From the NCBI GenBank assembly GCA_017526525.1, contig JAFXRG010000022.1:1-64000 (forward strand): a stretch of 64,000 nucleotides of DNA, read 5' to 3'. The notes below the pieces were generated by a model, which was not told where the DNA came from, made no database searches, and was given only the letters and a program-made list of their open reading frames with translations. The position numbers and the translations under genes were made by a program. This DNA is from Clostridia bacterium (lineage in GTDB: Bacteria; Bacillota; Clostridia; Christensenellales; Aristaeellaceae). Below are positions 22,208 to 30,733 of the stretch, piece by piece (position 1 is the first letter of the stretch; each line of letters begins with the position of its first letter).

Positions 22208-23635
22208 TCAGTCGTCCAGGATGATGACCCGCGTATGATACGGAAGATGCGTCCAGAGCCAGTAGCTGTTGACCGGGCAGTCCGCCGAGGTGAAAGGGCT
22301 GACCCGGACGCAGCCGTGGGAAGCTTTCTGCCCCAGGAGGGGCAGATTTTTGCTGTAATCCTTGACGCTGTACGCCGTATGCGGAATCCGGGCATAGCCG
22401 GTGGAATGGATGATATTGCCCCCCTGGTAGCGCAGGGGATAATCATAGCGGGCTCCGTCCTGGGCGAAGTCCCGGCTGAAATGCACATCCGTCAGGAACG
22501 CGCCCGGAGAGGTTTCCCTTTCGGGCTTTTTTTCCGTGGGCAGGCCGGTGGACACCGGAACGGAAGCCATGGGGTGCCCGTCCTGCCAGACGGTGAGGGT
22601 CTGGGTCCGCTTGTCCACCAGGACGGCATAGTGGGGCGCGGGTTCCGCAACGGTCAGGTCCCGCAGGGGATACCAGCCGGTGATATATTTTCCGGTGCTG
22701 TAATTGCCGGCGCGGATCCGGGCCCAGCCGTTTTCGGTTTCCAGGATTTCCAGCCCCTGGGTGGCGCAGCAGATAAGCCCTACCGCGGGACTGCGCTCCG
22801 TGGGCGCCTCCCGGACCTTGAAACGCAGGGAGGAACCGGTGCGGTTTACCACAACAGAGGGCTTCATCATGATTTCCCAGATTTCCTCATCGGTCATTCC
22901 CCGTTCGGGTACCACGGGCCCGGTGACGGCGGGGGCCGGCGTTTCCGGGGAAGTTTCCAGAACGGTGAGGGGACAGGTCCAGCCAAAGTCCGGGTTCTTT
23001 TTCGGATACAGGTGAACCGTGTATTCCCCGGGGGCCACCTTCCGGCGGTCCGTGCCGGTTCCGTTCCAGCGCAGCACATCCCGGTCCGGGTCCTTCAGGA
23101 GGGCGCTCCGGGTATAAACCAGGTTTCCTTCCCGGTCCAGAATATCCATGGCGACGATGCATTCCGCCGGAACCCAGCACTCCACAAACCAGCGGTCGCT
23201 CCGGTCCAGGTACAGGGTTTCGGAGGAGGGAAGGGCCAGCGCCAGGGCGGGCGCATACCCCCGGATCTGAAAGGAGACGGAGGCGGTATATGTTTCCCCG
23301 GCCCCGGAAAGGAGCACGGCGTCCCACCGGAAGGGGCCGCTCATCAGCAGCTCACCGCCGGCGCCCCGTCCATCCCAGGACAGGACGTTTTCCCCGCCGG
23401 AAACGGTTTCCCGCCGGTACAGCCAGGGATTGTCCAGGCTGTCATACAGGGTCAGGAGGAGATCGCCCGCGGCCGGGGCGGCCACAATGATCTCACAGCG
23501 GGCAAAGCCTTTCACTTCCTTCGGAAGGGAGAGGGAAAGGCCGCCCCCTTCCCCGGAAGCCGGCGCGGACGGGCAGAGAAGCAGCACAAGGGCGGAAAAG
23601 CAGCACAACAGCGAACGCAGGAGCCTCCCTTTCAC
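22208..23635 (-). CDS. Secreted L,D-transpeptidase (YkuD) with N-terminal repeat domains (475 aa)
   Basis: The signal peptide (MKGRLLRSLLCCFSALVLLL) leads to the cell surface. The middle holds two FlgD-like or Ig-like modules (ENVLSWDGRGAGGE and DVLRWNGTGTDRR) and an SH3-like part with TGSSLRFKVREAPTERSPAVG. The C-terminus is a YkuD domain with HSTGYARIP and SHGCVRV, holding the catalytic His and Cys. Such enzymes make 3-3 crosslinks in peptidoglycan or attach proteins to it. Confidence 0.9.
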   Translation of the reverse strand: MKGRLLRSLLCCFSALVLLLCPSAPASGEGGGLSLSLPKEVKGFARCEIIVAAPAAGDLLLTLYDSLDNPWLYRRETVSGGENVLSWDGRGAGGELLMSGPFRWDAVLLSGAGETYTASVSFQIRGYAPALALALPSSETLYLDRSDRWFVECWVPAECIVAMDILDREGNLVYTRSALLKDPDRDVLRWNGTGTDRRKVAPGEYTVHLYPKKNPDFGWTCPLTVLETSPETPAPAVTGPVVPERGMTDEEIWEIMMKPSVVVNRTGSSLRFKVREAPTERSPAVGLICCATQGLEILETENGWARIRAGNYSTGKYITGWYPLRDLTVAEPAPHYAVLVDKRTQTLTVWQDGHPMASVPVSTGLPTEKKPERETSPGAFLTDVHFSRDFAQDGARYDYPLRYQGGNIIHSTGYARIPHTAYSVKDYSKNLPLLGQKASHGCVRVSPFTSADCPVNSYWLWTHLPYHTRVIILDD

Positions 23636-23726
23636 GCAGTCATCCCCTTTCCCGTTTTTCAGTGTGATTCTATTATAAGCGCGCCGGGTGCGCCGTCAAC
23701 AGCCGCAAAGAAAAACGGCGCGCGCA

Positions 23727-23756
23727 TTGACGTGCAAACCGGATGTGTGATAAAAT
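23727..23756 (+). promoter_or_regulatory. Promoter of the SCIFF operon
   Basis: TTGACG (23727-23732), 18-bp spacer, TAAAAT (23751-23756), 35 bases before the SCIFF start. It is a strong housekeeping promoter. Confidence 0.75.
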
Positions 23757-23790
23757 ACAGGATGAAATCTTTGGATGGAGGATTATGATC

Positions 23791-23946
23791 ATGAAACATA
23801 TTCAGACCCTGAACACCCGTGATCTGTGCGAGAGCGCGAAGAACGGCGGCTGCGGCGAATGCCAGACGTCCTGCCAGTCCGCGTGCAAGACCAGCTGCGG
23901 TATCGCCAACCAGAAGTGCGAGAACAAGGAAGAGAAGGATAACTGA
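23791..23946 (+). CDS. scfA: SCIFF ranthipeptide precursor (51 aa)
   Basis: The six-cysteine-in-forty-five peptide is nearly universal in Clostridia and receives Cys-to-Thr thioether links. The start is the ATG at 23791, nine bases after GGAGG (23777-23781). The leader MKHIQTLNTRDL and the core CGECQTSCQSACKTSC followed by NQKCEN match the family closely. The six usual cysteines are at 21, 24, 28, 32, 36 and 43; this one has a seventh at position 13 within the leader. Its maturase follows after a terminator hairpin. The biological role of SCIFF is not firmly settled. Confidence 0.95.
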   Translation: MKHIQTLNTRDLCESAKNGGCGECQTSCQSACKTSCGIANQKCENKEEKDN

Positions 23947-23960
23947 TTCCAGTCTGTTCC

Positions 23961-23985
23961 TGCCGCCGTCAGGCGGCATTTTTTT
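23961..23985 (+). terminator. Attenuating terminator between SCIFF and its maturase
   Basis: TGCCGCC-GTCA-GGCGGCA (23961-23978) is followed by seven T. It lies 14 bases after the SCIFF stop and 17 before the maturase start, so most transcripts should end after the precursor, giving more peptide than enzyme. Confidence 0.85.
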
Positions 23986-24002
23986 GATACGGGGAGAAAA
24001 AA

Positions 24003-25379
24003 ATGATTCATCGTTTTCAAATGGACGGCCGGTATGTTGTGATCGACACCTGCTCCGGCAGCGTACACGCCGTGGACCGGATCGCCTGGGAGATGATCGG
24101 GGCGTATGAAACGGCGGGACGGGAGGAACTGATCGCCCGGATGCAGGAGCAGTTCGGGGAGGATCCCGCCGAACTGGCCGAATGCTACGACCAGATCACG
24201 GAACTGAAGGAAGCGGGAAAGCTGTTTTCGCCGGACACGTTCGAAAACATGGCCGGGGAGCTGAAAAGGCGGACCTCCGGCGTGGTAAAGGCCCTGTGCC
24301 TGCACGTTGCGCACACCTGCAACCTGAACTGCGCCTACTGCTTTGCCAGCCAGGGGAAATACCACGGGGAGCGGGCGCTCATGTCCTTCGAAACCGGAAA
24401 AGCGGCGCTGGATTTCCTGGTGGCGCATTCCGGAAACCGGCGGAACCTGGAAGTGGACTTCTTCGGCGGGGAACCGCTGATGAACTTTGACGTTGTGAAA
24501 CGGCTGGTTGCATACGCCCGGAGCATCGAGAAGGAGCACGGCAAGAACTTCCGCTTCACGCTGACGACCAACGGGCTGCTGATTGACGACGACGTGATTG
24601 ACTTCGCGAACCGGGAAATGAGCAACGTGGTGCTGAGCCTCGACGGGCGGAAGGAGATCCACGACCGGTACCGGGTGGACTACGCCGGAAACGGGAGCTG
24701 GGAGCGCATCGTGCCGAAGTTCCAGAAGCTGGTCAAGGCCAGGGGAGGGAAGAACTACTACATGCGCGGCACGTTCACGCACGCGAATCCGGACTTCCTC
24801 GAAGATATCCGGACGATGCTGGACCTGGGCTTCACGGAGTTGAGCATGGAGCCGGTCGTCTGCGCGGAAGGGGATCCGGAAGCGCTGACGCAGGAAGATC
24901 TCCCGATCGTCATGAAACAGTACGAGGACCTTGCCCGGCTGATGCTCGAACGGAAGAAGGAAGGGCGTCCCTTCACCTTCTACCACTACATGCTGGACCT
25001 GACGGGTGGGCCGTGCATCTACAAGCGGATATCCGGATGTGGATCCGGAACGGAATACATGGCGGTAACCCCGTGGGGAGACCTGTACCCCTGCCATCAG
25101 TTTGTCGGGGAGGAACATTTCCGGCTGGGAGACGTATGGAACGGCGTGACGAATGAAAAAGTGCAGGATGAATTTGCCGGGTGCAACGTCTACGCGCGGG
25201 AGGAATGCCGCGAATGCTGGGCCAAACTGTACTGCTCCGGCGGATGCGCGGCGAACGCCTACCACGCGACCGGGTCCGTGCGCGGCGTATACCGCTATGG
25301 CTGCGAACTGTTCCGCAAACGCATGGAATGCGCGATCATGCTGCAGGTGGCCGATCAAATGGACGAGGGCGAAGAATGA
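24003..25379 (+). CDS. scfB: SCIFF peptide maturase, radical SAM/SPASM enzyme (458 aa)
   Basis: It forms thioether crosslinks in the SCIFF precursor. The N-terminus (MIHRFQMDGRYVVIDTCSGSVH) resembles the RiPP-recognition part of this family. The radical SAM cluster motif is CNLNCAYC, followed by FFGGEPL and TNGLL. The C-terminal SPASM region holds CGSG, YPCHQFVG, CRECWAKLYCSGGCAAN and YGCELFRKRMEC, enough cysteines for two auxiliary clusters. GGGGAG precedes the ATG at 24003. The stop overlaps the decarboxylase start (ATGA), so the two are coupled. Confidence 0.95.
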   Translation: MIHRFQMDGRYVVIDTCSGSVHAVDRIAWEMIGAYETAGREELIARMQEQFGEDPAELAECYDQITELKEAGKLFSPDTFENMAGELKRRTSGVVKALCLHVAHTCNLNCAYCFASQGKYHGERALMSFETGKAALDFLVAHSGNRRNLEVDFFGGEPLMNFDVVKRLVAYARSIEKEHGKNFRFTLTTNGLLIDDDVIDFANREMSNVVLSLDGRKEIHDRYRVDYAGNGSWERIVPKFQKLVKARGGKNYYMRGTFTHANPDFLEDIRTMLDLGFTELSMEPVVCAEGDPEALTQEDLPIVMKQYEDLARLMLERKKEGRPFTFYHYMLDLTGGPCIYKRISGCGSGTEYMAVTPWGDLYPCHQFVGEEHFRLGDVWNGVTNEKVQDEFAGCNVYAREECRECWAKLYCSGGCAANAYHATGSVRGVYRYGCELFRKRMECAIMLQVADQMDEGEE

Positions 25380-26716
25380 AGACGCCGGTCTGCGACTTCC
25401 TGCGGGAATACAGCGCGTCCGGCACGGTGCGGATGCATATGCCGGGCCACAAGGGAAGGCCGGAAACGGGCTGCGACGCCCGCGACCTGACGGAGATCGA
25501 AGGGGCGGACGAGCTGTACAGGGCGCGGGGAATCATTCGGGAAAGCGAGGAAAACGCCGCCGCCCTGTTCGGAAGCGGGAGGACGGTTTACTCCGCGGAA
25601 GGGTCCTCGCTGTGCATCCGGGCAATGCTGTACCTGGCGTGCCTCCGGGCGGAGGAGAAAAAGATCCCGCGCAGGATCCTGGCCGGACGGAACGCGCACA
25701 AAACGCTGATGACCGCCGCGGCGCTGCTGGACATCGATATTGACTGGGTTTACCCGGAAGAGGAGGAAGGCCTCCTGTCCTGCAGGCTGACAGCGGAGAA
25801 AATCTCCCGGAAACTGAATGAAAAAGCGTATATGGCGGCGTATATCACGACGCCGGACTACCTCGGGCAGATGAGCCCGGTCCGCGTGATCGCGGAGGCC
25901 TGCCATGCGAAAGGCGTGCCGCTGCTGGCGGACAACGCGCACGGGGCATACCTGCGCTTCCTGGAGGAGGACCGGCATCCGATCACCGAAGGGGCGGACC
26001 TTTGCTGCGACTCCGCGCACAAGACGCTGCCCTGCCTGACGGGCGCCGCGTACCTGCATATCTCCGGCGCCGCGCCGGCCTCCTTCGCGGCGGACGCGGA
26101 GCGGGCCATGGCGCTGTTCGCGTCCACAAGCCCGTCCTACCTGATTCTTGAATCGCTGGATCGGGCGAACGCGATGCTTGCCGGAATGCTGCCCGGAAAA
26201 ATCCGGACCGCCGCGGCAAGGACGGCGGCGCTGCGGGAAACCCTCAGCGCACAGGGATGGGAGACGGCGGGCGACGAGACGATGAAGCTGACGCTGTGCC
26301 CGAAGCCTTACGGATACACCGGGACGGAAATTGCGGAGATCCTGCGGCGCAGCGGGATCGAGTGCGAATACGCCGACCCGGACCATACGGTACTGATGCC
26401 TTCCGCCGAAACCGGGGAGGAAGAATGGAACCGTGTACGCGCGGCGATCGGCGGGATTCCGCGGCGGAAAGCGATCCCGGAGGACATTCCCGTCCTGCGG
26501 CCGCCGGAGAAGGCGATGAGCATCCGGCAGGCCATGCTCTCCCCGGCGGAACGGATTCCGGCAGAGCTGGCATCCGGCAGGATCATGGCGGATCCGTGCG
26601 TGGGGTGCCCGCCGGCGGTGCCCGCGGTGGCGGCCGGGGAAAGAATCGGGGAAGACGCCGTACGGGTTTTCCGCTATTACGGTATCCGGGAATGTGCGGT
26701 CGTCCGGGAAGAATAA
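25376..26716 (+). CDS. Orn/Lys/Arg decarboxylase-family PLP enzyme (446 aa)
   Basis: Fold-type I PLP enzyme of the group-III decarboxylase family. RMHMPGHKG near the start and the Schiff-base lysine in SAHKTLPCLTGAAYLH are diagnostic; ADNAHGAYLRF supplies the PLP-ring Asp and neighbouring His. It lacks the N-terminal wing domain of long inducible decarboxylases, like the short Gram-positive SpeA/Cad-type enzymes. The substrate (arginine, lysine or ornithine) cannot be told. Its start overlaps the maturase stop. Confidence 0.85.
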   Translation: MKTPVCDFLREYSASGTVRMHMPGHKGRPETGCDARDLTEIEGADELYRARGIIRESEENAAALFGSGRTVYSAEGSSLCIRAMLYLACLRAEEKKIPRRILAGRNAHKTLMTAAALLDIDIDWVYPEEEEGLLSCRLTAEKISRKLNEKAYMAAYITTPDYLGQMSPVRVIAEACHAKGVPLLADNAHGAYLRFLEEDRHPITEGADLCCDSAHKTLPCLTGAAYLHISGAAPASFAADAERAMALFASTSPSYLILESLDRANAMLAGMLPGKIRTAAARTAALRETLSAQGWETAGDETMKLTLCPKPYGYTGTEIAEILRRSGIECEYADPDHTVLMPSAETGEEEWNRVRAAIGGIPRRKAIPEDIPVLRPPEKAMSIRQAMLSPAERIPAELASGRIMADPCVGCPPAVPAVAAGERIGEDAVRVFRYYGIRECAVVREE

Positions 26717-26756
26717 AAACCGGCGGATTGTATCCCAAAAAAACGCTTTGTTCCCC

Positions 26757-26785
26757 TTGCAAATCAACAGGTGTTCTGTTATAAT
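26757..26785 (+). promoter_or_regulatory. Promoter of the rpsF-ssb-rpsR operon
   Basis: TTGCAA (26757-26762), 17-bp spacer, consensus TATAAT (26780-26785), 63 bases before rpsF. Confidence 0.8.
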
Positions 26786-26792
26786 CCCTAAT

Positions 26793-26848
26793 CGGCACAT
26801 CCTTGCGCTGCGGAAAGCAGCGCCAAAAGTCCGTGAGGAGGTGAAAGA
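26793..26848 (+). promoter_or_regulatory. Probable S6:S18 autoregulatory leader
   Basis: The leader has a strong hairpin GCGCTGC-GGAAA-GCAGCGC (26805-26823), with CAC (26796-26798) able to pair with GTG (26833-26835), and an unpaired CCG right before the ribosome binding site GAGGAGG. This is the general layout of the S6:S18 leader by which the S6-S18 complex represses its own operon. Assigned by layout, not by a covariance search. Confidence 0.5.
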
Positions 26849-27310
26849 ATGATGAACAGGTATGAAATGATCTACATCATCGACACCGATCTGGAGGAAG
26901 CGGCCCGGAAAGAGCTGATTGAAAAGGTTTCCGCCCTGATCGAGAACAACGGTGGTGAGATCGAAAAGGTCGATGAAACATGGGGCAAGCGCCGCCTGGC
27001 CTATGCGATCGACTACAAGACCGAAGGCTGGTACGTGCTGGTGACCTTCAAGGCCCCCGCCGAACTGCCCCGCGAGCTCGAGCGTAACCTGCAGATCAAC
27101 GAGAGCGTGCTCCGTTATCTGGTGGTGAAGCTGGTTGAAAAGCGCTCTGCTGTAAAGCCCCGCGCCAACAAACCCGCTCCCATGGAAGCTCCTGCTGACG
27201 TGGAGGCCGCTCCCGCCGTCGAGGAAGCTCCCGCCGCGGAGGAAGCCGAAGCTCCCGCCGCTGAAGAAGCTCCCGCTGCCGAAGAAGCCGCTCCTGCTGA
27301 CGCGGAGTAA
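26849..27310 (+). CDS. rpsF: Ribosomal protein bS6 with acidic tail (153 aa)
   Basis: Small-subunit protein that pairs with bS18. The first 95 residues are a complete bS6 (RYEMIYIIDTDLEE, TWGKRRLAYAIDYKTEGWYVL, LRYLVVKLVEK). The remaining 50 or so residues form a low-complexity tail of Ala, Glu and Pro (repeats of EEAPAA). It heads the operon rpsF-ssb-rpsR. Confidence 0.97.
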   Translation: MMNRYEMIYIIDTDLEEAARKELIEKVSALIENNGGEIEKVDETWGKRRLAYAIDYKTEGWYVLVTFKAPAELPRELERNLQINESVLRYLVVKLVEKRSAVKPRANKPAPMEAPADVEAAPAVEEAPAAEEAEAPAAEEAPAAEEAAPADAE

Positions 27311-27333
27311 TGGCTGACTGAGAGGAAGACACC

Positions 27334-27759
27334 ATGAATAAGCTGACTATTATCGGAAACCTGACCCGTGATCCTGAACTGAGAACCACATCCGCCGGCA
27401 TCAACGTCTGCGACTTCACCGTTGCGGTGAACCGCCGCGTGCGCCGCGATGCCCAGAGCAGCCAGCCTGAAGCGGATTTCTTCCGCGTATCCGCCTGGCG
27501 CCAGCTGGGTGAAAACTGCGCCAAGTTCCTGGCCAAGGGACGCAAGGTGTGTGTTGTGGGCCCGGTCAGCGTACGCACTTATCAGTCCAGCGACGGGACC
27601 ACCCGCGCCAGCCTGGAAGTGACGGCTGAAGACGTGGAATTCCTTTCTTCCCGGAACGACGGAGAAGCGGGCGCCTACAGCGCTCCCGCTGCCGCACCTG
27701 CGGCAGAACCCCAGGCAGCCGGCTTCACTGCGGTGGAGACCGACGAACTGCCTTTCTAA
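27334..27759 (+). CDS. ssb: Single-stranded DNA-binding protein (141 aa)
   Basis: OB-fold SSB that coats single-stranded DNA in replication and repair. The N-terminus MNKLTIIGNLTRDPELR and the segments DFFRVSAWRQLGENCAKFL and YQSSDGTTRASLEVTAEDVEFL are typical. After an Ala/Pro-rich linker it ends in ETDELPF, the acidic-Phe tip that binds partners such as RecO and PriA. Located between rpsF and rpsR as in most Firmicutes. Confidence 0.97.
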   Translation: MNKLTIIGNLTRDPELRTTSAGINVCDFTVAVNRRVRRDAQSSQPEADFFRVSAWRQLGENCAKFLAKGRKVCVVGPVSVRTYQSSDGTTRASLEVTAEDVEFLSSRNDGEAGAYSAPAAAPAAEPQAAGFTAVETDELPF

Positions 27760-27784
27760 CGCTGAGTAAGGAGGTTAAAGCCCT

Positions 27785-28042
27785 ATGTCTGAAGATCGTG
27801 GCGAAAGAAGGCCGCGGCCCCGCGGAGGACGCCGTCCCCGCCGGAAGGTTTGCACCTTCTGTGTCGATAAGATTGAATTCATCGATTACAAGGATATCAA
27901 CCGTCTTCGCCGGTTCACCAATGAGCGCGGCAAGATTCTGCCCCGCCGGATGAGCGGCAACTGCGCCAAGCATCAGCGTCAGCTGAGCGAGGCCATCAAG
28001 CGCGCACGTGCCATCGCGCTGATGCCCTACACGGTGGATTGA
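27785..28042 (+). CDS. rpsR: Ribosomal protein bS18 (85 aa)
   Basis: Core motif [21 protein letters not shown] and [22 protein letters not shown] identify bS18, with cysteines of a zinc-binding (C+) form. RBS GGAGG precedes the ATG at 27785. It ends the operon at a strong terminator. Confidence 0.97.
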   Translation: MSEDRGERRPRPRGGRRPRRKVCTFCVDKIEFIDYKDINRLRRFTNERGKILPRRMSGNCAKHQRQLSEAIKRARAIALMPYTVD

Positions 28043-28059
28043 TTCCAGAAGAGTTCAAG

Positions 28060-28091
28060 AAAACCGTTCCGGACTTCCGGAACGGTTTTTC
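28060..28091 (+). terminator. Terminator of the rpsF-ssb-rpsR operon
   Basis: AAACCGTTCCGG and CCGGAACGGTTT pair around ACTT (28061-28088) with T residues after; its A-run on the other side lets it also serve the leftward MATE gene. Confidence 0.85.
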
Positions 28092-28112
28092 CATACGCTT
28101 TTTTACGGTCCA

Positions 28113-29498
28113 TTATTCGTTGACCACGTTCCGGGCCCAGAAGTCGGAACGTAGCATGAACAGGCCGACCACCAGCTTGATGACATCCACAAACTGGACG
28201 CAGAAATAAATCTGCAGGATATCCAGGTTCGTAAAACGGGTGAGGCAGAAGGCCAGCACCACGGTGACGGCCCAGGTATAAACCGCATCAAAGAAAAAGG
28301 TGATGACGGTGCGTCCACCGGAGCGGATGGTGAAATAGGTCACATGGGCAAAGGAGTGGATAGGCAGGGACAGGCCGGCGATGATCAGCAGGCGGCGGGT
28401 CAGGTCCCGGACCTCCGGCCCGATGTTGTACAGCAGGGGAATCAGGGGGGAACAGAGGATCATCAGCAGCCCGATGATGATATGCAGCACTTCGGTCAGG
28501 AAAATCAGCTTCCGGTCCACATCCCGGGCTTCCTCCATTTTGCCGGCGCCGAGCCGCTGGCCCACCATGATGGAAACGGCGCTGCCCATGGCGAACATGA
28601 TGACGCAGAACAGGTTCCAGGCGGTGCCGGAGATGTTCAGGGCCGCCACGGCGTTGAGGCCCCGGGAGGAATAGAACTGATTGATAAAGGTCATTCCCAG
28701 GGACCAGAGGATTTCATTGACCAGCAGGGGCAGGCCGGTGCGGGTGATCCGGCCGACCAGCCCGGCAGGCACCCGGAAGCTCCGGTAGGCATTCATCAGG
28801 AAGGGGTACCGGTCCGTATGCCGGTGGGAATGGGTAACCACCACCAGCAGCTCCACATACCGGGAGATAACCGTGGCGATGGCGGCGCCTTCCACCCCCA
28901 GGGCGGGAGCGCCCAGGTGGCCGTAAATCAGCACCCAGTTCAGGAACAGGTTGGTAAGAATGGCAATGATTCCGGCAATCATGGGGGCCCGGGTTTCCCC
29001 GGCTTCACGCAGGGTGCCGGTATAGACCTGGGCCAGGGCGAAGGGAATCAGTCCCCAGAGCATGACCCGGAGATATCCGTTGCTCAGGGAAAGGGTCAGG
29101 TCCAGGTCCCCGCCATTGCTTTCTCCCTGCAGGAAGGAAGAGAGGAAGCCGTTTCCGAAAAACAGATAAACCAGGATGGCGGCAGCGGAGCAGAGGACGC
29201 CGAAATACAGCTTGAAACGGAAGGTGTTCCGCATGCCGTCCATATCGCCCTTGCCGAAGAACTGCGCGCCGAAAATGCTGGCGCCGCTGAGCCCGCCGAA
29301 AATGGCGAGCATATGAACCATCAGGACCGAATTGGCGATGGAAGCGGCGGAAATGGCTTCCGTTCCCAGGCTGCCGACCATGACGTTATCCAGCAGGGAA
29401 ACAAAGGAAGAAATGAACTGCTGGATCACGATGGGAATCAGCAGGGACAGAACGCTTTTATAGAAAGCTTTTGTTCCGATATAGCGACGCAGAATCAT
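28113..29498 (-). CDS. MATE family efflux transporter (461 aa)
   Basis: Twelve-helix membrane antiporter of the MatE family. Typical segments are FISSFVSLLDNVMVGSLG near the start, GLSGASIFGAQFFGKGD, and the second-half repeat NLFCVIMFAMGSAVSIMVGQRLGAG. The start is the ATG at 29498 (MILRRYIGT), since GAGG lies six bases before it; longer frames cross the promoter. Substrate unknown. A promoter (29567-29540) lies between this gene and the prophage. Confidence 0.92.
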   Translation of the reverse strand: MILRRYIGTKAFYKSVLSLLIPIVIQQFISSFVSLLDNVMVGSLGTEAISAASIANSVLMVHMLAIFGGLSGASIFGAQFFGKGDMDGMRNTFRFKLYFGVLCSAAAILVYLFFGNGFLSSFLQGESNGGDLDLTLSLSNGYLRVMLWGLIPFALAQVYTGTLREAGETRAPMIAGIIAILTNLFLNWVLIYGHLGAPALGVEGAAIATVISRYVELLVVVTHSHRHTDRYPFLMNAYRSFRVPAGLVGRITRTGLPLLVNEILWSLGMTFINQFYSSRGLNAVAALNISGTAWNLFCVIMFAMGSAVSIMVGQRLGAGKMEEARDVDRKLIFLTEVLHIIIGLLMILCSPLIPLLYNIGPEVRDLTRRLLIIAGLSLPIHSFAHVTYFTIRSGGRTVITFFFDAVYTWAVTVVLAFCLTRFTNLDILQIYFCVQFVDVIKLVVGLFMLRSDFWARNVVNE

Positions 29499-29539
29499 AA
29501 ATGACCTCAACATTACGGAATAAAATGGAAACAGGAACC

Positions 29540-29567
29540 ATTGTACAACGAAGCAGGGGAAAGTCAA
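29540..29567 (-). promoter_or_regulatory. Promoter of the MATE gene
   Basis: On the minus strand TTGACT (29567-29562), 16-bp spacer, TACAAT (29545-29540). It lies 42 bases upstream of the MATE start and outside the prophage, so it is host sequence. Confidence 0.7.
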
Positions 29568-29607
29568 GGAGTGTATTTTTGATGTTGTCACCCTGTTTTC
29601 CGGCATG

Positions 29608-29623
29608 AATCCATGATATAATA
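29608..29623 (+). repeat. Prophage attL
   Basis: AATCCATGATATAATA matches 48810-48825 in 15 of 16 bases, 12 of them contiguous. It keeps a copy of an extended -10 box (TGATATAAT) pointing into the prophage. Confidence 0.7.
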
Positions 29624-29636
29624 CCGCAAAAGTTCA

Positions 29637-29671
29637 GGGGGAACGTTGTTTTTCAACGTTCCCCCACTTTT
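29637..29671. terminator. Terminator just inside attL
   Basis: GGGGGAACGTTG and CAACGTTCCCCC form a perfect 12-base stem around TTTTT (29637-29665), followed by ACTTTTTTG. It would block host transcripts from running antisense into the integrase gene and lies seven bases after the integrase stop codon on the other strand. Confidence 0.8.
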
Positions 29672-29677
29672 TTGTTA

Positions 29678-30697
29678 CTAACGTGATATTAGTTCAATTG
29701 CCTGTTTCAGTTCATCAATGGTTTTATGGGTGTAAACCCGTTCACCTACATCTTTGGATTTATGACCCATCATCATATCAATACACTTCTTATTTGCCCC
29801 GGCTGAATCCAACCTTGTTCTGAATGTGTGCCGGGTTTCATGGGGGTTATGCTTGATTCCGAATCTGGACAGGGTTTCTTTGAAAACTGCCCGGTATTGT
29901 TCTTCCGTCATGGGGTTTCCCTGTTGATCTGTCAGGAAGGTTTTTGAAGCTGCATTGAAGCGCTGTTCAATGAACTTCAATATAGCTGAATGAATCGGAA
30001 CAATCCGTTCTTTTCCGTTGCGGGTTTTGACCCCGCCTTTCATCGTCTGATTGGTTAAGTCTATGTTTGCTGTTTCCAGTGTACAGAATTCAAGGATTCG
30101 CCAACCGGAATACAACATAATCAGGATAGTATCTACCCATTCTTCCCCGGAATGATTCCAAAGGGTTTTGATTTCATCTTCCGTGAAGGGTGTTTTGTGG
30201 GATTCTTCAACCGGGGCGCTGGTTGTCAATTGGCTATACATCTTATTTATCACATCCAATTCCATTGCAAATCTATCAAGGTATCCCCAAAGATTCTTGA
30301 TTGCTGCCTGTGTGCTATATCCGTATCCACAATTGTCAATGGTATCCTGCATTTGGAAAGACCTGATTTCCCTGTATTTCAATCCTTCCAGTTTCTTCAT
30401 GTGCTTATAAGCAGATTTCAAGCTGCCTTGAAGGGACTTTCCCAACTTTGGAAAGATGGATTCTGACCACTTCTGGTACAATTCCTGAAGGGTAATGTTC
30501 CGCTTATCCACATCATAAGGATTCCGGTTATATTCAGCAAGGGCAATCATTCCTTCTTCCCGTGAAGCATAATAACCAATGGTCAGGTAGATTGGATACC
30601 CTTTGTCATTCCAACCAGTGGTTTTTCTGACTGTGTATGGTTTCCTTCTGTTCCCGGACAGCTTCACAACTGACCCATAACCATTCGGGTTTTTCAT
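29678..30697 (-). CDS. Prophage tyrosine integrase (339 aa)
   Basis: Site-specific recombinase for integration and excision. Catalytic residues: Arg in YSGWRILEFC, Lys in GGVKTRNGKER, HETRHTF (HxxRH), MMGHKS and the Tyr in ERVYTHKT. The N-terminus (GYGSVVKLSGNRRKPY) is the AP2-like arm-binding domain. The start is taken as the ATG at 30697; a longer frame begins at 30730. The 3' end is 54 bp from attL, the usual position. Its target would be the -10 region of the smc promoter. Confidence 0.92.
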   Translation of the reverse strand: MKNPNGYGSVVKLSGNRRKPYTVRKTTGWNDKGYPIYLTIGYYASREEGMIALAEYNRNPYDVDKRNITLQELYQKWSESIFPKLGKSLQGSLKSAYKHMKKLEGLKYREIRSFQMQDTIDNCGYGYSTQAAIKNLWGYLDRFAMELDVINKMYSQLTTSAPVEESHKTPFTEDEIKTLWNHSGEEWVDTILIMLYSGWRILEFCTLETANIDLTNQTMKGGVKTRNGKERIVPIHSAILKFIEQRFNAASKTFLTDQQGNPMTEEQYRAVFKETLSRFGIKHNPHETRHTFRTRLDSAGANKKCIDMMMGHKSKDVGERVYTHKTIDELKQAIELISR

Positions 30698-30733
30698 GCG
30701 CTTACCCGCCTTTCTTCCGGGTGGAAACACATG

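Noticed and set aside
29585-29590. TTGTCA as -35 box of the original smc promoter
   Set aside because: It is 26 bp from the TATAAT at 29617-29622, too far for a normal promoter.
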